NCBI GenBank assembly: GCA_963971305.1
Contig: OZ020309.1
Coordinates: 10,533,001 to 10,597,000, forward strand
Source of the DNA: Arcuatula senhousia
Lineage: Eukaryota; Mollusca; Bivalvia; Mytilida; Mytilidae
Length of the DNA stretch: 64,000 bases
Direction of reading: 5' to 3'
The first letter of the stretch is position 1. Each line of letters begins with the position of its first letter. A program made the position numbers and the translations under genes. Shown piece after piece: positions 22,414 to 33,034 of the stretch. The notes beneath the pieces are model-generated. The model had not been told where the DNA came from. It searched no databases and was given only the letters and a program-made list of their open reading frames with translations.

Positions 22414-22424
22414 ATCCGCTCCAC

Positions 22425-22560
22425 TATTTGGGGAGGGGGGAATGGTCTGACTCTGCTTCAGTTTCATTCCTTTTTAAAAGTTCCTTCATTGTCGAGCTCA
22501 TGTATGAATTTAAAAATGTAATGGTCGCTAAGAATGCAGGGCCTTAATCACATTAGAGCT
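22425..22560 (+). repeat. Family R repeat, right part, interrupted
   Basis: TATTTGGGG, GGTCTGACTCTGC, AAAGTTCC, GAGCTCATG and AGGGCCTTAATCA match the reverse complement of 34880-35030. Together with 17960-18267 it reconstitutes the copy at 34880-35320. Confidence 0.6.
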
Positions 22561-22979
22561 TCATATTTGACACAAGAATTGCTAAGTTAGATTTATGTTG
22601 CTCTTCGGTTCGTTTTTTGTATTTACCCAATAAATTTGAATAAAGATGGTAATTCCTTGTAGATAAATACAAAAAGATACAGATCTGAAGTTTTATAACA
22701 CAGATAAGTTTCTCATAAGATGCCTGTTTTGAGCCCCTTTACCGGATTTGAAAATCGAACGCCAAAAATATGTTGCAGCAAGCCGAAACAAGTTAACCGT
22801 TTGGCGAGTAGGAATTGTCTCTCGAAACATTTTGGGTTTGCGTTACTGTGTGTAGCCTGTTTGTTTGTATGATGTTTTTTTGCTATTGTTTCTTTGGTAT
22901 CGACTTATTTTCTTTGTCTTTTACAATTTTTTAATGTCCTTTTAGCACTCCGATGTTTTTCTCTTCATCATTCAATTCT
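22561..22979. other. No supported gene
   Basis: AT-rich spacer between family R and family D. Nothing recognisable. Confidence 0.4.
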
Positions 22980-23290
22980 ATGACCCACAAGCGTAATTAA
23001 AAAAGACGGAAAAAACCAACCCCATCATTCACTCAGTTAGTCCTTCAAACACAAACAACTAACTGATATGTCAAACTGATTCGTTAATTATAAGGATACT
23101 GATGTTTTTCGTGTGGTTTATGTTTAATTATTTAATGAATCCATCTTGTGTTGGACACTTCATCCTCTAAGCATAGAGAATACCAGCAGAATCAATTTGT
23201 ATTTTATTTAATTATGTGTTTATGACCATACAGCTAGGGGTTGTGAAGGAGATTCAAAAGATATAACCAAATGATCTACAAGACAAATAG
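22980..23290 (+). repeat. Dispersed repeat family D, copy 3
   Basis: CTGATATGTCAAACTGATTC, AAGGATACTGATG, GTTTAATTATTTAATGA and GTTTATGACCATACAGC in the same order as at 2262-2600. Confidence 0.6.
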
Positions 23291-23494
23291 AAAAAATAAT
23301 CTGATATTTATACAGCGCTTGAAAAGTAAGGAATTCCGTCCGTTAGGGCTATTAGTAGTGTACCCATCTCTTAGACACTCAAAAACTTCTGTTCATGTTT
23401 TTGTATTCATCTGCCCACAATTTCTAATTTCCAATATTTATTGATCAATGTGTCATTGCATTGTTATGTTTCTTTTCTACACCATGTATTTGGT

Positions 23495-23687
23495 TTCATT
23501 ATTATTCGTGGGGTATCAATTTTCGTGGTTTTCGTGGGTGGCCTTGATCCACGAAATTTGATACCCCGTGAAAAGGAAAGTTACCATTGATCTGTATCCT
23601 GCAAGCTGCAGAACCACGAATTTAAGATTCCACGAAATGGTCCTTTTCATCAAACCACGAAAATTGGTACCCACGAAAATTAATGAA
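23495..23687. mobile_element. MITE-like inverted-repeat element rich in TTTCGTGG
   Basis: The left side reads TTCATTATTATTCGTGG(G)GTA then TCAATTTTCGTGG; the right side is its inverse, ending CCCACGAAAATTAATGAA. The middle repeats CCACGAAA in both directions. Length ~190 bp. No coding capacity. Confidence 0.6.
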
Positions 23688-23937
23688 TCCACAGTATTTG
23701 GGTTAGGAGATCATAGATATATACATGATGAAGGTTTGTTGACTTTTCCCACAGTGTTTGTGACATTATGAAGATATGCATCTTGTATATAAGGAGTGGA
23801 GTACTTATTTATGACCTGTATTTCGACTCATAGCTGTATTTCTTGTTTTTTTCCTTTATCCCATCATGATTTTGACATGTATTTTTCAGCAGATTTTTCT
23901 TAAAACGATCCGATATTTTCATAGATATTAATTCTTT

Positions 23938-24130
23938 TTCTCTCTGTGGATACATAGAATATCTTCCAAATTTTTTTTTGTAAGTACTCCTTTATCTTCA
24001 GTTTTCTTTATAAAGCTGAACCCATTTGTCCTGGAGTTGACAATTCTTTTGTAATCTTTTATACCTCTATATTTCATAACTTCTACAAGACGTCAACAAC
24101 TTGGGATCAGTAGTTATTGTATCTTTTATA
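23938..24130 (+). repeat. Segment paralogous to 28000-28195
   Basis: ACATAGAATATCTTC, GAGTACTC-type, TTATCTTC, GAGTTGACAATTCTT, ACCTCTATATTTCATAACT and ACAAGACGTCAACAAC recur at 28000-28195. It precedes family D in both places, so the true repeat unit is longer than the D core. Confidence 0.55.
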
Positions 24131-24207
24131 AAATGGCCGATTACTGGTTTCATAATCTAAACTAGACCAATAACAAACCAGCACTTTGAACAATGCAAAA
24201 TTCTATA

Positions 24208-24404
24208 TACTGTAAACCAAGTCTTTCTTTCGCGGTTGTACGGAAAAATATTAGTTTTCGCAGTTTTAATTTCGTGTTGAAAAGTTATTGTCCATAGATT
24301 TCAATGGAAGACAAACATATACGCGCTGTTCAATTTTCGCGCTAACAATGTCAACGCGAAAATCGCGAAAATAAAACTGCCGCAAAAATTTCCCGGTTTA
24401 CAGT
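24208..24404. mobile_element. TA-flanked MITE (TACTGTAAACC termini)
   Basis: Starts TACTGTAAACC and ends GGTTTACAGTA, with TA on each side (24206-24207 and 24405-24406). Inner sequence mirrors around TTTCGCG...CGCGAAAA motifs. 197 bp; no transposase. Confidence 0.7.
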
Positions 24405-24479
24405 ATAGTTATGTTTGTGTTTGAAGGAACTACGAGTCGTACTCACTATCTATGACTGTCTTGTTTTACTAATTAATGT

Positions 24480-25130
24480 TAAAGAGTAGAAATCTATCTC
24501 TTACTCGTCCGGCCCTTCAAAAACAAATAACTGAATTATTTGACAAATTGAAAAGTTAATTTCAAGGATACTACTGTTTTCATGTGGGTTATGTTTAATT
24601 ATTTAAGGGAATTAACTTTTTTTTTACTTTAAAAACATTTTGCGTTAAGAATACCAGCTGGGACAATCAGCAGCCAGTAGGATATCTATTCTATCAGTAA
24701 GTATGAGGGAAATAGGTAGATTATTTTCCCCGAGGTGCAACTTTTGCCTTTGGCGTAGCCGAAGGCAATAGTTGTCTCCGAGGGAAAATAATCTATCTAT
24801 TTCCCGAATACCCAGTCAGTAAGTAAAATATATCAATCAAAATTAAACAATGAGAACGATTGGCTTAAGGCGTGGCTTAACGACGTCAGAGGGCAAATAG
24901 TTGTGGCGAGGGCAATAGTTCAGAAACTATTGACCGGTCAATAGTTCAAAGCTAGCAAACGAAAACAATAGTGAAACTATTGTATATGCATTTATTAAAG
25001 AAAATCATTACTGAGGTATAATAATTATTACCATAAAGTCAGGGAGCTCATGACATTTCCAATGTAGGCTTGCTTATTATATTTAATTTTTTGATGAGGA
25101 TCAAATTGGCCACAAGACCATGAAATGTAA
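24480..25130 (+). repeat. Dispersed repeat family D, copy 4, interrupted
   Basis: Starts TCCGGCCCTTCAAAAAC, has GTTTAATTATTTAAGGG and AGTAGGATATCTATTCTAT, and resumes after the 24704-24815 insertion and further sequence with GATGAGGATCAAAT and CAAGACCATGAAATGTAAA. Its partner at 28485-28860 is not interrupted. Confidence 0.5.
24704..24815. mobile_element. Small foldback insertion with 10-bp direct flanks
   Basis: Arms GGGAAATAGGTAGATTATTT and its near-complement fold with a short loop around CCTTTGGCGTAGCCGAAGG. The direct repeat TCAGTAAGTA lies on both sides (24694-24703 and 24816-24825), compatible with a 9-10 bp target duplication. Confidence 0.6.
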
Positions 25131-25202
25131 AACAAAAATGCACTTATATAGGATATTTTGTTTCTTTTTATTCGTTTATGTTCGGTTTATTTTAGAGTTT
25201 TA

Positions 25203-25549
25203 GCTCACCTGACCCGAAGGGTTATTTATTAGCATAATGTGTATAGAACTAATGTGGGAAATTTTGATTGGTTGTAAAACATGGCCGCTGTGGCTAAAAA
25301 TAAAACATTTCGGTAAACTGAATTTTTTTTGCTAATAACTCATAAAGGGTGACAGATTTTTAAAATGTGATTGTGAAGAAAAGTGATCAAGGCCTCATGA
25401 TCAACCAGCCCTGAAATTTTGAAGAAGATCCAACAACCCATGAACGAGTGATTGTCCTTTTATTTTTATTATTTTGCACTTACAAAAATGTTTTAAGCTC
25501 AGGCATATATGTCAGGTGAGCGATTCAGGCTCCTGGGAGCCTCTTGTTA
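25203..25549 (+). mobile_element. Helentron-like non-autonomous element (pearl/HINE type), copy 1
   Basis: The 5' end GCTCACCTGAC has its exact complement GTCAGGTGAGC not at the 3' end but ~20 bp inside it (25511-25521). A 3' hairpin follows, AGGCTCC-TG-GGAGCCT (25527-25542), then CTTGTT. An internal rather than terminal partner repeat plus a 3' hairpin is the build described for Helentron-associated elements, including the bivalve 'pearl' repeats. There is no Rep/helicase. A second copy with the same termini is at 37425-38288. Confidence 0.65.
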
Positions 25550-25559
25550 TGTTTAAGAG

Positions 25560-25889
25560 AGTTGTGAACATGTAGTTACAAAACAAATTTAAGAAAATAT
25601 CATATTATTTGTGGAAAAAAAGGACAATTTTAAGCATGCAACGTTAGCTCTGTGCCCACTGGTAAATATATGCAAAATCCTTTGACAAACTTGTGGTCAT
25701 CTGAGAGATAGAAATCCCATAATCGTCTATGAGCTCATAATTTCTCCCATACGTTTCTAAAGAAAATGTTCCTTGTTTCCAGTGATGAATTATAGGTAAA
25801 ATCCAAAGTTGTACAAAACATTAATCTATATAATTATCTATAATACTTAAAAAGTACAACCCCGAAAAACCTTAACGAAAATTACTCCA
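25560..25889. other. No supported gene
   Basis: Spacer between the Helentron-like element and the duplicated segment. Nothing recognisable. Confidence 0.35.
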
Positions 25890-26812
25890 AACATCATCAA
25901 TTACAGGGTTTCAGAAGCTATAAAAGACTAATAGATAATAGCCAAAGCTTATAACTCGCACTCAAATGACTCCTTATTATAGAAAAATCAAATTAGAAGA
26001 CAACTATCAGTGCATCATTGGCTTTGCTGTCAACAAATAATGCCAGTACACAGAAGCCATAAAAACAGAGACGAAAATCTTAAATTAATTACAAAAAACG
26101 TTTTTTAATCAAAACATTTTAAATGACGTACATGTAGGTCGATTCTGATGTCTAATGCTTTTACACGTCAATGTTGATGCTCGGGAATAGAAAATAAAGA
26201 GATGTGGAATAAGTGTACGAAAACGACAATGTGTTTCAAATTTATTGTCTGGAACTTTGTTGTCATTTGTATTTCAGAAAGTACGTACTAAATGTTATGT
26301 TCTGAATTCATACTCATACATTGTTTGATTTAATCTAGATACATTTGTTGATCTGCAGAGAGGCCATGATTTGTCTGTTGTAAAGATGTTTTCTTTCCTG
26401 TCAGATACACCAATGAAGGTATATTGTATATCAAGACACCTTTCTGTAATACATTTAAACACTGCAAAAAAAAAAATAGAAAGTGAAACAACAACCATGA
26501 CAACAATTATAGTAATTTTCTTTTTTGAATTTCGATTTAAGAACTAGGTCAGAATTTAAATCTTAGCCCTTAAAAACAATTCTATGTCCGGCTAGACATT
26601 TTATATGAAACAATACAATACTGTTGAAAAAACCAGAGTTAAATCAGTGATCTCGAGATTTATGCTACAATTATTCTTATAATAAGGAAGTTATCTTGGA
26701 AATATGTTGAATATAGGAGGTGTTTTAATATTTGTGGTCTTAGTCTGATAAGTAATTTTGTCTCAGTTTTTATCCTGCTGACCGAAATGTTTAAATCGAG
26801 TAAGTTTAATTA
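25890..26812. repeat. Duplicated segment, copy 1 (pairs with 29300-30285)
   Basis: About 0.9 kb collinear with 29300-30285: ACAGGGTTTCAGAAGCT, TTATTATAGAAAAATCAAAT, GTACACAGAAGCC, CACGTCAATGTTGATGCTCG, AATCAGTGATCTCGAGATTT and CTGCTGACCGAAATG occur in the same order. Copy 1 has an extra ~90 bp near 26190-26280. The duplicated DNA includes the possible exon at 26295-26461, so this may be an old gene duplication. Confidence 0.7.
26295..26461 (-). CDS. Possible terminal exon of an unrecognised gene
   Basis: On the minus strand a long T-run ending in TTGCAG gives a good splice acceptor at 26463-26462. The following 55 codons are open to TAA and include FKCITERCLDIQYTFIG, three cysteines and WPLC, more protein-like than the surrounding AT-rich frames. 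In the paralogous copy (near 29815) the same acceptor is kept, but the frame meets a stop at once. I do not recognise the family, and no convincing upstream exon was found. A GTATAT-type donor after a Cys-rich stretch at 26996-26930 is one weak option. It could equally be chance. Confidence 0.25.
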
Positions 26813-27020
26813 ATTTAAGACTCAATAATTTTGCGCGTAAATATTGACACAAACATATTAAATGGCTAATTACGGTCACAGCTAACTGCAAGAGAGGAAT
26901 TGACAAGATAGGGAAACAGAATGCCAATCACAAGGATATACGGACAAATCTGTGCACAATTGCTAGGCAATTGATGCTCACATTCCTCCCAGGTTGCTGG
27001 GGAGAACGAAGGACACAATA

Positions 27021-27190
27021 TTCCAGTACGCCAGCCCATATTTTGTCATCCCATGGTGTATTTTATATGACATGGGAGTGAAATTAATATTGTTTTGATT
27101 TAGATTTACCATGGATTTACTTTTATTATACGTTACACTGGCCAAATCCAATCTGGTGCAAATCAGGACCGACCACTCATAGAGGCATGA
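27021..27190. repeat. Local duplicate (pairs with 27826-27998)
   Basis: CAGTACGCCAGCCCATATTT through GACCGACCACTCAT is repeated 0.8 kb downstream with a few changes. The downstream copy lacks the ~190 bp that precede this block, with CAATA shared at the joint. Confidence 0.75.
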
Positions 27191-27199
27191 GATGGTCTA

Positions 27200-27825
27200 G
27201 ACCAACTTCCAACGGTAAAGCGTTGGAAAGTTTTAATATGACCCGACGTACAATTAAGGAAAGAATAGTGTCCCCTTGTCTTGCCGAATTCCGCCTTAGT
27301 AGACTGTAACAGGAACTTTTATTAAAACATATAAGCATATACACACAAACACATAAAATGTTAAAAAATTGAATGAAAAACTGAAAATTTATCACTTTAA
27401 AATGTCTGTTTTTTAGTACACTCGTGGTATGCAGGTAGAAAAAAATAAAATAAATATTAAGTAACATTTTAAACAAGTCAATCAAAATACTAGCAAAATG
27501 AACATTGACACGGTCATCTTTCTAAAATCCAAGTACATTTCAAACTGCATCGTCCGTACATATGTAGAGCTCCTGTTGTCATATTTGAAAAACTGAAAAG
27601 AGAAAATAAAACAACAGCAGCAAAAGTGTTGGACGGTGAAAAGGGGGTGGATGGAGGGATTTTGTTGTCTTCGTCCATCAATGTCAACATATGTAATCAA
27701 CGAGTGAATAAAATTAAAAACCCCTATAGTAAATTACGGAGAAATAACGGAAAATTTATTGAACTCGCTTTCATTAAACTGGTTCATCTTATAAATAGAT
27801 AAACCTCATTAATTTAAGACTCAAT
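27200..27825. other. No supported gene
   Basis: AT-rich sequence between the two local duplicates. Nothing recognisable. Confidence 0.35.
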
Positions 27826-27998
27826 ATCCCAGTACGCCAGCCCATATTTTGTCATCCCATGGTGTATTTTATATAACATTGGAGTGAAATTAATATTATT
27901 TTGATTTAGATTTACCATGGATTTACTTTTATTATACATTACACTGGCCAAATCCAATCTGGCGACAGATCAGGACCGACCACTCATGGAGGCATGAG
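27826..27998. repeat. Local duplicate (pairs with 27021-27190)
   Basis: Second copy of the block described at 27021. It ends at the shared CATGAGAT, after which the two diverge. Confidence 0.75.
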
Positions 27999-27999
27999 A

Positions 28000-28195
28000 T
28001 TCTTTTTCTGTCGGGAGTAACATAGAATGTCTTCAAAAGTTTAAACTCTTTGTGAGTACTCTTTTATCTTCCGTTTTCTTTTAAAAATTGAATCCATTAA
28101 TCAGGGAGTTGACAATTCTTAGTAATATTTTAAACCTCTATATTTCATAACTACTACAAGACGTTAACATCTTGAAATCAGTAGTTTTAATGTGT
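28000..28195 (+). repeat. Segment paralogous to 23938-24130
   Basis: Same landmarks as 23938-24130. It is separated from family D (28485) by a minus-strand retroelement tail. Confidence 0.55.
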
Positions 28196-28199
28196 ATAC

Positions 28200-28436
28200 T
28201 TGAAGGAAGCAAGGAGGCACCGACGGGGTATTTGAGTGTCAAAAGTCCGACATAGCAACGACAAATCCAGTAAACACGAATGAAAACAGCACGAAGAAAC
28301 ACAAAACGTAAACAATCACAAACAATCACAAAATCAATCGAACAGTAATAAAAAACGCGAACCCATGTCGTGACGAGAGTGAAGTCCGAAAGAATTAACA
28401 GTTCCTGCTTGCTATAACACACCCGTCATTTTCCTT
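28200..28436 (-). repeat. Penelope-type 3' tail, minus copy
   Basis: Read on the minus strand: GCAAGCAGGAACTGTTAATT, TTCGCGTTTTTTATTACTG, GTTTACTGGATTTGTC, GTCGGACTTTTGACACTC and CGGTGCCTCCTTGCTTCC. Relatively long copy (~235 bp). Confidence 0.7.
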
Positions 28437-28484
28437 CTCTCGTTTAACTGATTATGGCCGTCTTATTTTAATCATTGAGTTAAA

Positions 28485-28860
28485 ATGGGAGAACTCTATC
28501 GCTCAATCATCCGGCCCTTAAAAAAACCCATCTCAATGATTTTTCAAACTGAAAAGTAAATTATAGGAAAACTGTTGTTTTCATGTTGGCAATGTTTAAT
28601 TATTTAAGGATTTTTTTTTTGTTTTGTTTTTTACATTCTAACGATTTTCGGTAGAAGTGTCAGCTAAGTAATTAGTGGCAAGTAGGATATCTATTTTATT
28701 ATCAAGTGTTTATGACCATATAGCCAGGGTATATACATGTAATGTCATTTCCTATGTATGTCCTTGCTAATTGTATATAAACATTTGATTAGGGTCATAT
28801 CATGTACAAGACAATGAAATGTAAAAAAAGTTAAATCGGATATTTTGTTTTCTTTTTAGG
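28485..28860 (+). repeat. Dispersed repeat family D, copy 5 (least interrupted)
   Basis: CATCCGGCCCTTAAAAAAAC, GTTTAATTATTTAAGG, GTAGGATATCTATTTTATT, GTTTATGACCATATAGCC, CCTTGCTAATTGTATATAAA and CAAGACAATGAAATGTAAA: the most complete copy in the window. Confidence 0.65.
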
Positions 28861-28934
28861 CACCAACCATCTTTATATGTTGGGGGGGGGGGGTCACATC
28901 TGATAGTATTTCTTTTCTGGCAAAAGTAACATAT

Positions 28935-29095
28935 TGCTCTTGTCACGACTTGAGTTCGTGTTGTTGATTTCCGTTCGGTTGATTTTGTGTTTTGTGTTTC
29001 TTTGTGCTGTTTTTGTTCGTGTTCACCGGTTTTGTCATTGCCCTTTCAAACTTTTGACACTTGAATGCCCCATTGGTGCCTCTTTGCTTCCTGCA
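28935..29095 (+). repeat. Penelope-type 3' tail, plus copy
   Basis: TTGTCACGACTTGAGTTCGT, TTGTTGATTTCCGTTCGGTT, TTTTGTCATTGCCCTTTC, CTTTTGACACTTGAATG, CCCATTGGTGCCTC and TTTGCTTCCTG. Confidence 0.65.
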
Positions 29096-29299
29096 TACGT
29101 CATAACAAGGGGCTGTGATTAGTTGTTGTCAAGAAAATATCCCCCCGCATGCCTATCCTTCTGACATTCTCCATTATTCCCTCTCTAAAATCCGAACAAA
29201 ACCCGAAATCCATGAAAATAAACACCTCGCGAAAACTAGAAGATCTACATACATTTTATTACTAAAGCTAACTTACAACAAATCTTAGAAAGAACGAAA

Positions 29300-30285
29300 A
29301 CATGACATCATCAACTACAGGGTTTCAGAAGCTTTATAAGACTTATAGATAACAGCGCTAGCCTAAGCTTGCAATTTGCACTCAAACGACTCTTTATTAT
29401 AGAAAAATCAAATAAGAAGACAACTTTCTGTGCATCATTTGCTTTGCTGTCAACAAATAATGCTAGTACACAGAAGCCATAAAAACAGACACGAAAATCT
29501 TAAATTAATTACAAAAAAAACCCCATTTTTTTAATCAAAACATTTTAAATGACATACATGTAGGTCGATTCTGATGTCTAATGCTTTTACACGTCAATGT
29601 TGATGCTCGGGAAAACGACAGTGTTTTTCACAAAGTACATACTAGATGTTATGTTCTCAATACATACATATGCATTATTTAATTTAATCTAGATATTTTT
29701 GTTTATCTGCAGATTTGTCTGCTGTAAAAACAAGTCTTTCCTGTCAAGATATACCGCGATGCCAATAAAGGTATTTTGTATATCAAGACATCTCTCTTAA
29801 AAGCATTAAAACACTGCAAAAAATAATAATAATAATAAAAAAATTAGAAAGTGACACAACAACCAATAATAATAATTTTCCTTTTTGAATTCCGATTTTA
29901 ATACTAGGTCAGAATTTAAATCTTAGCCCTTAAAATTATACTTAAACTCTAAACGGTCCTATGCATTGAGGTAATATATTATTTAAGGAAACCATTTAGA
30001 CCTGATATGAGCATTATGCATATTCAAAATCTACAGGTAATTCAATCACTAAACGTCCGGCTAGACATTTTATATGAAGCATTACAATATTGATGATAAA
30101 ACCAGTGTTTAATCAGTGATCTCGAGATTTATGTTACAATTATTCTTATAATAAGGAAGTTTTTTGGGGAAATATGTTGAATATAGGAAGTGTTTTAATA
30201 TTGTGGTCTTAGTCTGATAAGTAATTTTGTCTCAGTTTATCCTGCTGACCGAAATGTTTAAATCGAGTAAGTTAAATTAACGTAT
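29300..30285. repeat. Duplicated segment, copy 2 (pairs with 25890-26812)
   Basis: See 25890-26812. This copy has extra sequence near 29940-30055 and a frameshifted, stop-containing version of the possible exon. Confidence 0.7.
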
Positions 30286-32040
30286 AATTGATGGCAATTT
30301 GTCTGGTTTCAAACAATTCCAGTAAATGTCTACTAAATCGGGGTCGCCATGCTTACATTCTTCGTGTTGTCATTTCACTTAAACAAACAGAAAACTTTCT
30401 ATATCTAATCGATCTAACTTTTTCATAGAAAATTTGAGAATAAGTAACTTTAATCGGCATCATTTGTAAAAATTAAACTATTCGATGAATTGCATTTGGC
30501 GCCAATAACTATCTGTTATCAATTACGCCAAAATTACATTTCATTCACAAACTATGCTTTATTTGGCATTTTCGTGTTACTGGCCATGGTTTCGTCGTTG
30601 CCTTTTCGGACTTTTGACACTTGAATGCCCCATTGGTGCCTCTTTGCTTCATTCGTAAATGTTTACTTTGCGCCAATAATACAGGTTAAGCATCGACATT
30701 TATAATTTTATTTAGAATTAACTATAAAAGTGTGTTATCCATTGTAAGCAAAGTTAAGCTACAAATGTATAAAAAAAACAATATTTGCATTAAAAGAAAT
30801 ATAAAATCACAAGACTAATAGCACCATCATTAAAATATTACACTGGAACCGCACTGAAGCACAGCAAAACGCTACAGATTTATTTGAGTTCACTGAAAAA
30901 GCTGACATTTAACACTTAATTTAAATCTAAATAACTTTTACCTGAAAAAACGCAAATGATTTTTTTTCAGTGGCCGAAATGATATATCTAAAAGTCTGGC
31001 GCAAATGTGTAAATTATTGTAGGCAGCATGTTTAAATTCCCTAGTATGACCCAAGGATCTAAAGAGATTCATTTGTGGAATACCATGAAGATTTCAACCA
31101 AATAGGGTGGTTTCACCCAAAGAATGTGTGTCAAAACAAACAGAACAAAAAACAAAGGATGCTCGTTAAATAGCCATACATATAATTCCAAGAAAAAATT
31201 ATGCTTTTGATTTAAATGAGGAAGTACCACTTTTTATAAGAATCATGCAAAGAGCGATTCATGGGTGGAAAGCCTACACCAATTTTTGTTTGATATGTTA
31301 CTCCTACTAGCACCCTGCTTTGATTTTTTTTGGCTCTTTTTCAAACTAGCCCTGGTCCAGAGAGAAAAAAATATATAGAATTCATTGGAAAAATGTTAGA
31401 AAGGGAGATAACTTTTAAAAGTGTCAATAATTTCAATAGAAACCATTGTAACAAAATGGCAAGATTTCTCCCAGGACCGGGCAGTTTTGAGCAAATTGTT
31501 ATTTATTTTTTATTTTATATACTTTGAACTATCTTTCGTTAAAAATAAACCACTGTAGCCTTTTTATCGATGAATCACTTTTCTTCGGTGGACTACTACT
31601 TAAGATCCGAAATAACTCGTTCATAAGGTAAATATAACGATTGTGTGCACTAAAAGACTGGAATTTCAACACGAATAATCTGAGTTAATGGCTTTCATAC
31701 GTCATAGTGGATTTTTATGATTTCAAATAAAATAAGATAATTCCCAGTTGATATTTTGAAGTAAGAATCTGAGACGGAGGTTAAAACGGACAATAATGCT
31801 GAGAAATTCAGTTGGTACAATCCTAATTGTAAAGTCTGATAGGCAAATCATGATATTTTATTTGAGATTAAAATAAAAATAAGTCACCAGACTTCGTAAT
31901 AGTTAAGTTCCAAATATGCTACCATTACCATGGATTAAAAAGAGAAGGCAAAAACAATAAGTATAAAATCATTTCTCAGAAAACTCCTACTAACGTTTAT
32001 TTTTTATATATATATAAAAAAAATAGTATTTTACATATAC
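30286..32040. other. No supported gene; one retroelement tail
   Basis: AT-rich. Positions 30560-30648 are a short plus-strand Penelope-type tail (CTTTTGACACTTGAATGCCC and TTTGCTTC). The rest, including a CTGGTCCAGAG/CTCCCAGGACCGGG near-inverted pair at 31350-31485, gave no supportable gene or element. Confidence 0.4.
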
Positions 32041-32045
32041 TTTAA

Positions 32046-32589
32046 GGTGTCTCGGAGCTATTAGAATTCTACTATAGATTTTGTTCATTTTTGGCACATT
32101 GATAGGCCTTAATGTATAGATAAAAAATATCAAATAAAAAGTGGGGGTCACCATTCATTTTAGAAAGCTATCAGCTTTCTAAAAATAGCAAAGTTTCAAT
32201 ATTTTTATAATGGATAGATAGGGAAAAAAGCTATAGAGGCACCTAAATATTAATTCCTACTATAGAATCAGCTCAAATTCTGAAGGAAAGTCTCTTTTCT
32301 AAAGCTCTTTGAAATTGTCTGAAAAAAATATGGGGTCACCGTTCATTTTTTCAAGAAATTCATGAAAATTGAAAAATTTCCTATTCATTCTATATAAATT
32401 ATCTCCCTTTGATTAAGTACGGGAAATTCTAAAAATGAAAATGTCATTTTTTCTATCCCAATTGCTTTTAATTTTATAAAATATTTCATAGAATAAAGTT
32501 TTTGTATGCCAAGTCCAGTTAGTTTATCAATTTTATATAAAATTCTAATATGTGCAAAAAGATGCTCAGTTTAAATGCCTTGGGCCACC
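32046..32589. mobile_element. Second TTAA-flanked non-autonomous DNA element
   Basis: TTAA on both sides (32042-32045 and 32590-32593). Ends begin GGTGTCTCGGAGC and, inverted, GGTGGCCCAAGGC, an imperfect terminal repeat. The interior shares GTGGGGGTCACC, an ACTATAGA motif and TTATCTCCCTT with the 560-bp element at 2761-3320, so the two are related but diverged. No transposase. Confidence 0.55.
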
Positions 32590-33034
32590 TTAAACTAGGA
32601 TAAAGAAAAAACAGGTCACCAATACAAGTTTATGTCTACAATTTAGTGTCAGTGTTATCGAGCTCGCTTTTGTACGTTGACCCAACGTTGCTGTTTTGCA
32701 GTTTAGATGTGTTTTCTGTTCTTTGTTTGAGAAAGGGGTCTATCTTTGACTATTTCAGGGCTGGATTTGAATTTTGTGCATTTTATTTAGACCAATGGCC
32801 AATTGCAGAACCGCGAGCAGTGCCAAATGGCCTCGTTGACGGCTGCTGGCGGTTGTCCATTGTGGTTTTTCTAAGTTGCCGTTTAATTGTGGGCTGTGTC
32901 GCGTACACTTATTCCACATCTCAAAATTTTCTATTTGTATTTTTTTTTATGTTATGCGCTACGTTTTTGTGTCTTGTTCTTATTGTGTGTTCAAGGATTG
33001 TTAACTATTATCGTCTTGGCTTTTTCGGATTAAC

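Larger units (their letters stand above)
18268..22424. mobile_element. Foldback-type DNA transposon with multi-unit inverted arms
   Basis: Termini are GTGGAGCGGAT (18268-18278) and ATCCGCTCCAC (22414-22424). Similarity between the ends goes well past these 11 bp: both arms carry AGCATGAAA, TTGGCCAT and the core CAAGATGGCCGCC near AAATTAAAA in mirrored order. The left arm has about 1.8 units of ~360 bp, the right arm about four units of ~330 bp in opposite orientation. The loop holds other repeats (a TA-flanked MITE and a 37-bp minisatellite). Flanks GATTTTG and TATTTGG look like a diverged 7-8 bp target duplication, and family R without the insertion exists at 34880-35320. No transposase is present. 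Foldback elements of this build (TU, FB, Galileo) are known in animals; the superfamily here is undetermined. Confidence 0.65.

Noticed and set aside
26930..26996. Minus-strand Cys-rich stretch (TWEECEHQLPSNCAQICP) as an EGF-like exon upstream of 26295-26461
   Set aside because: The acceptor is fair, but the donor is weak and the phase does not join well. The paralogous segment lacks the region. Kept only as a remark.
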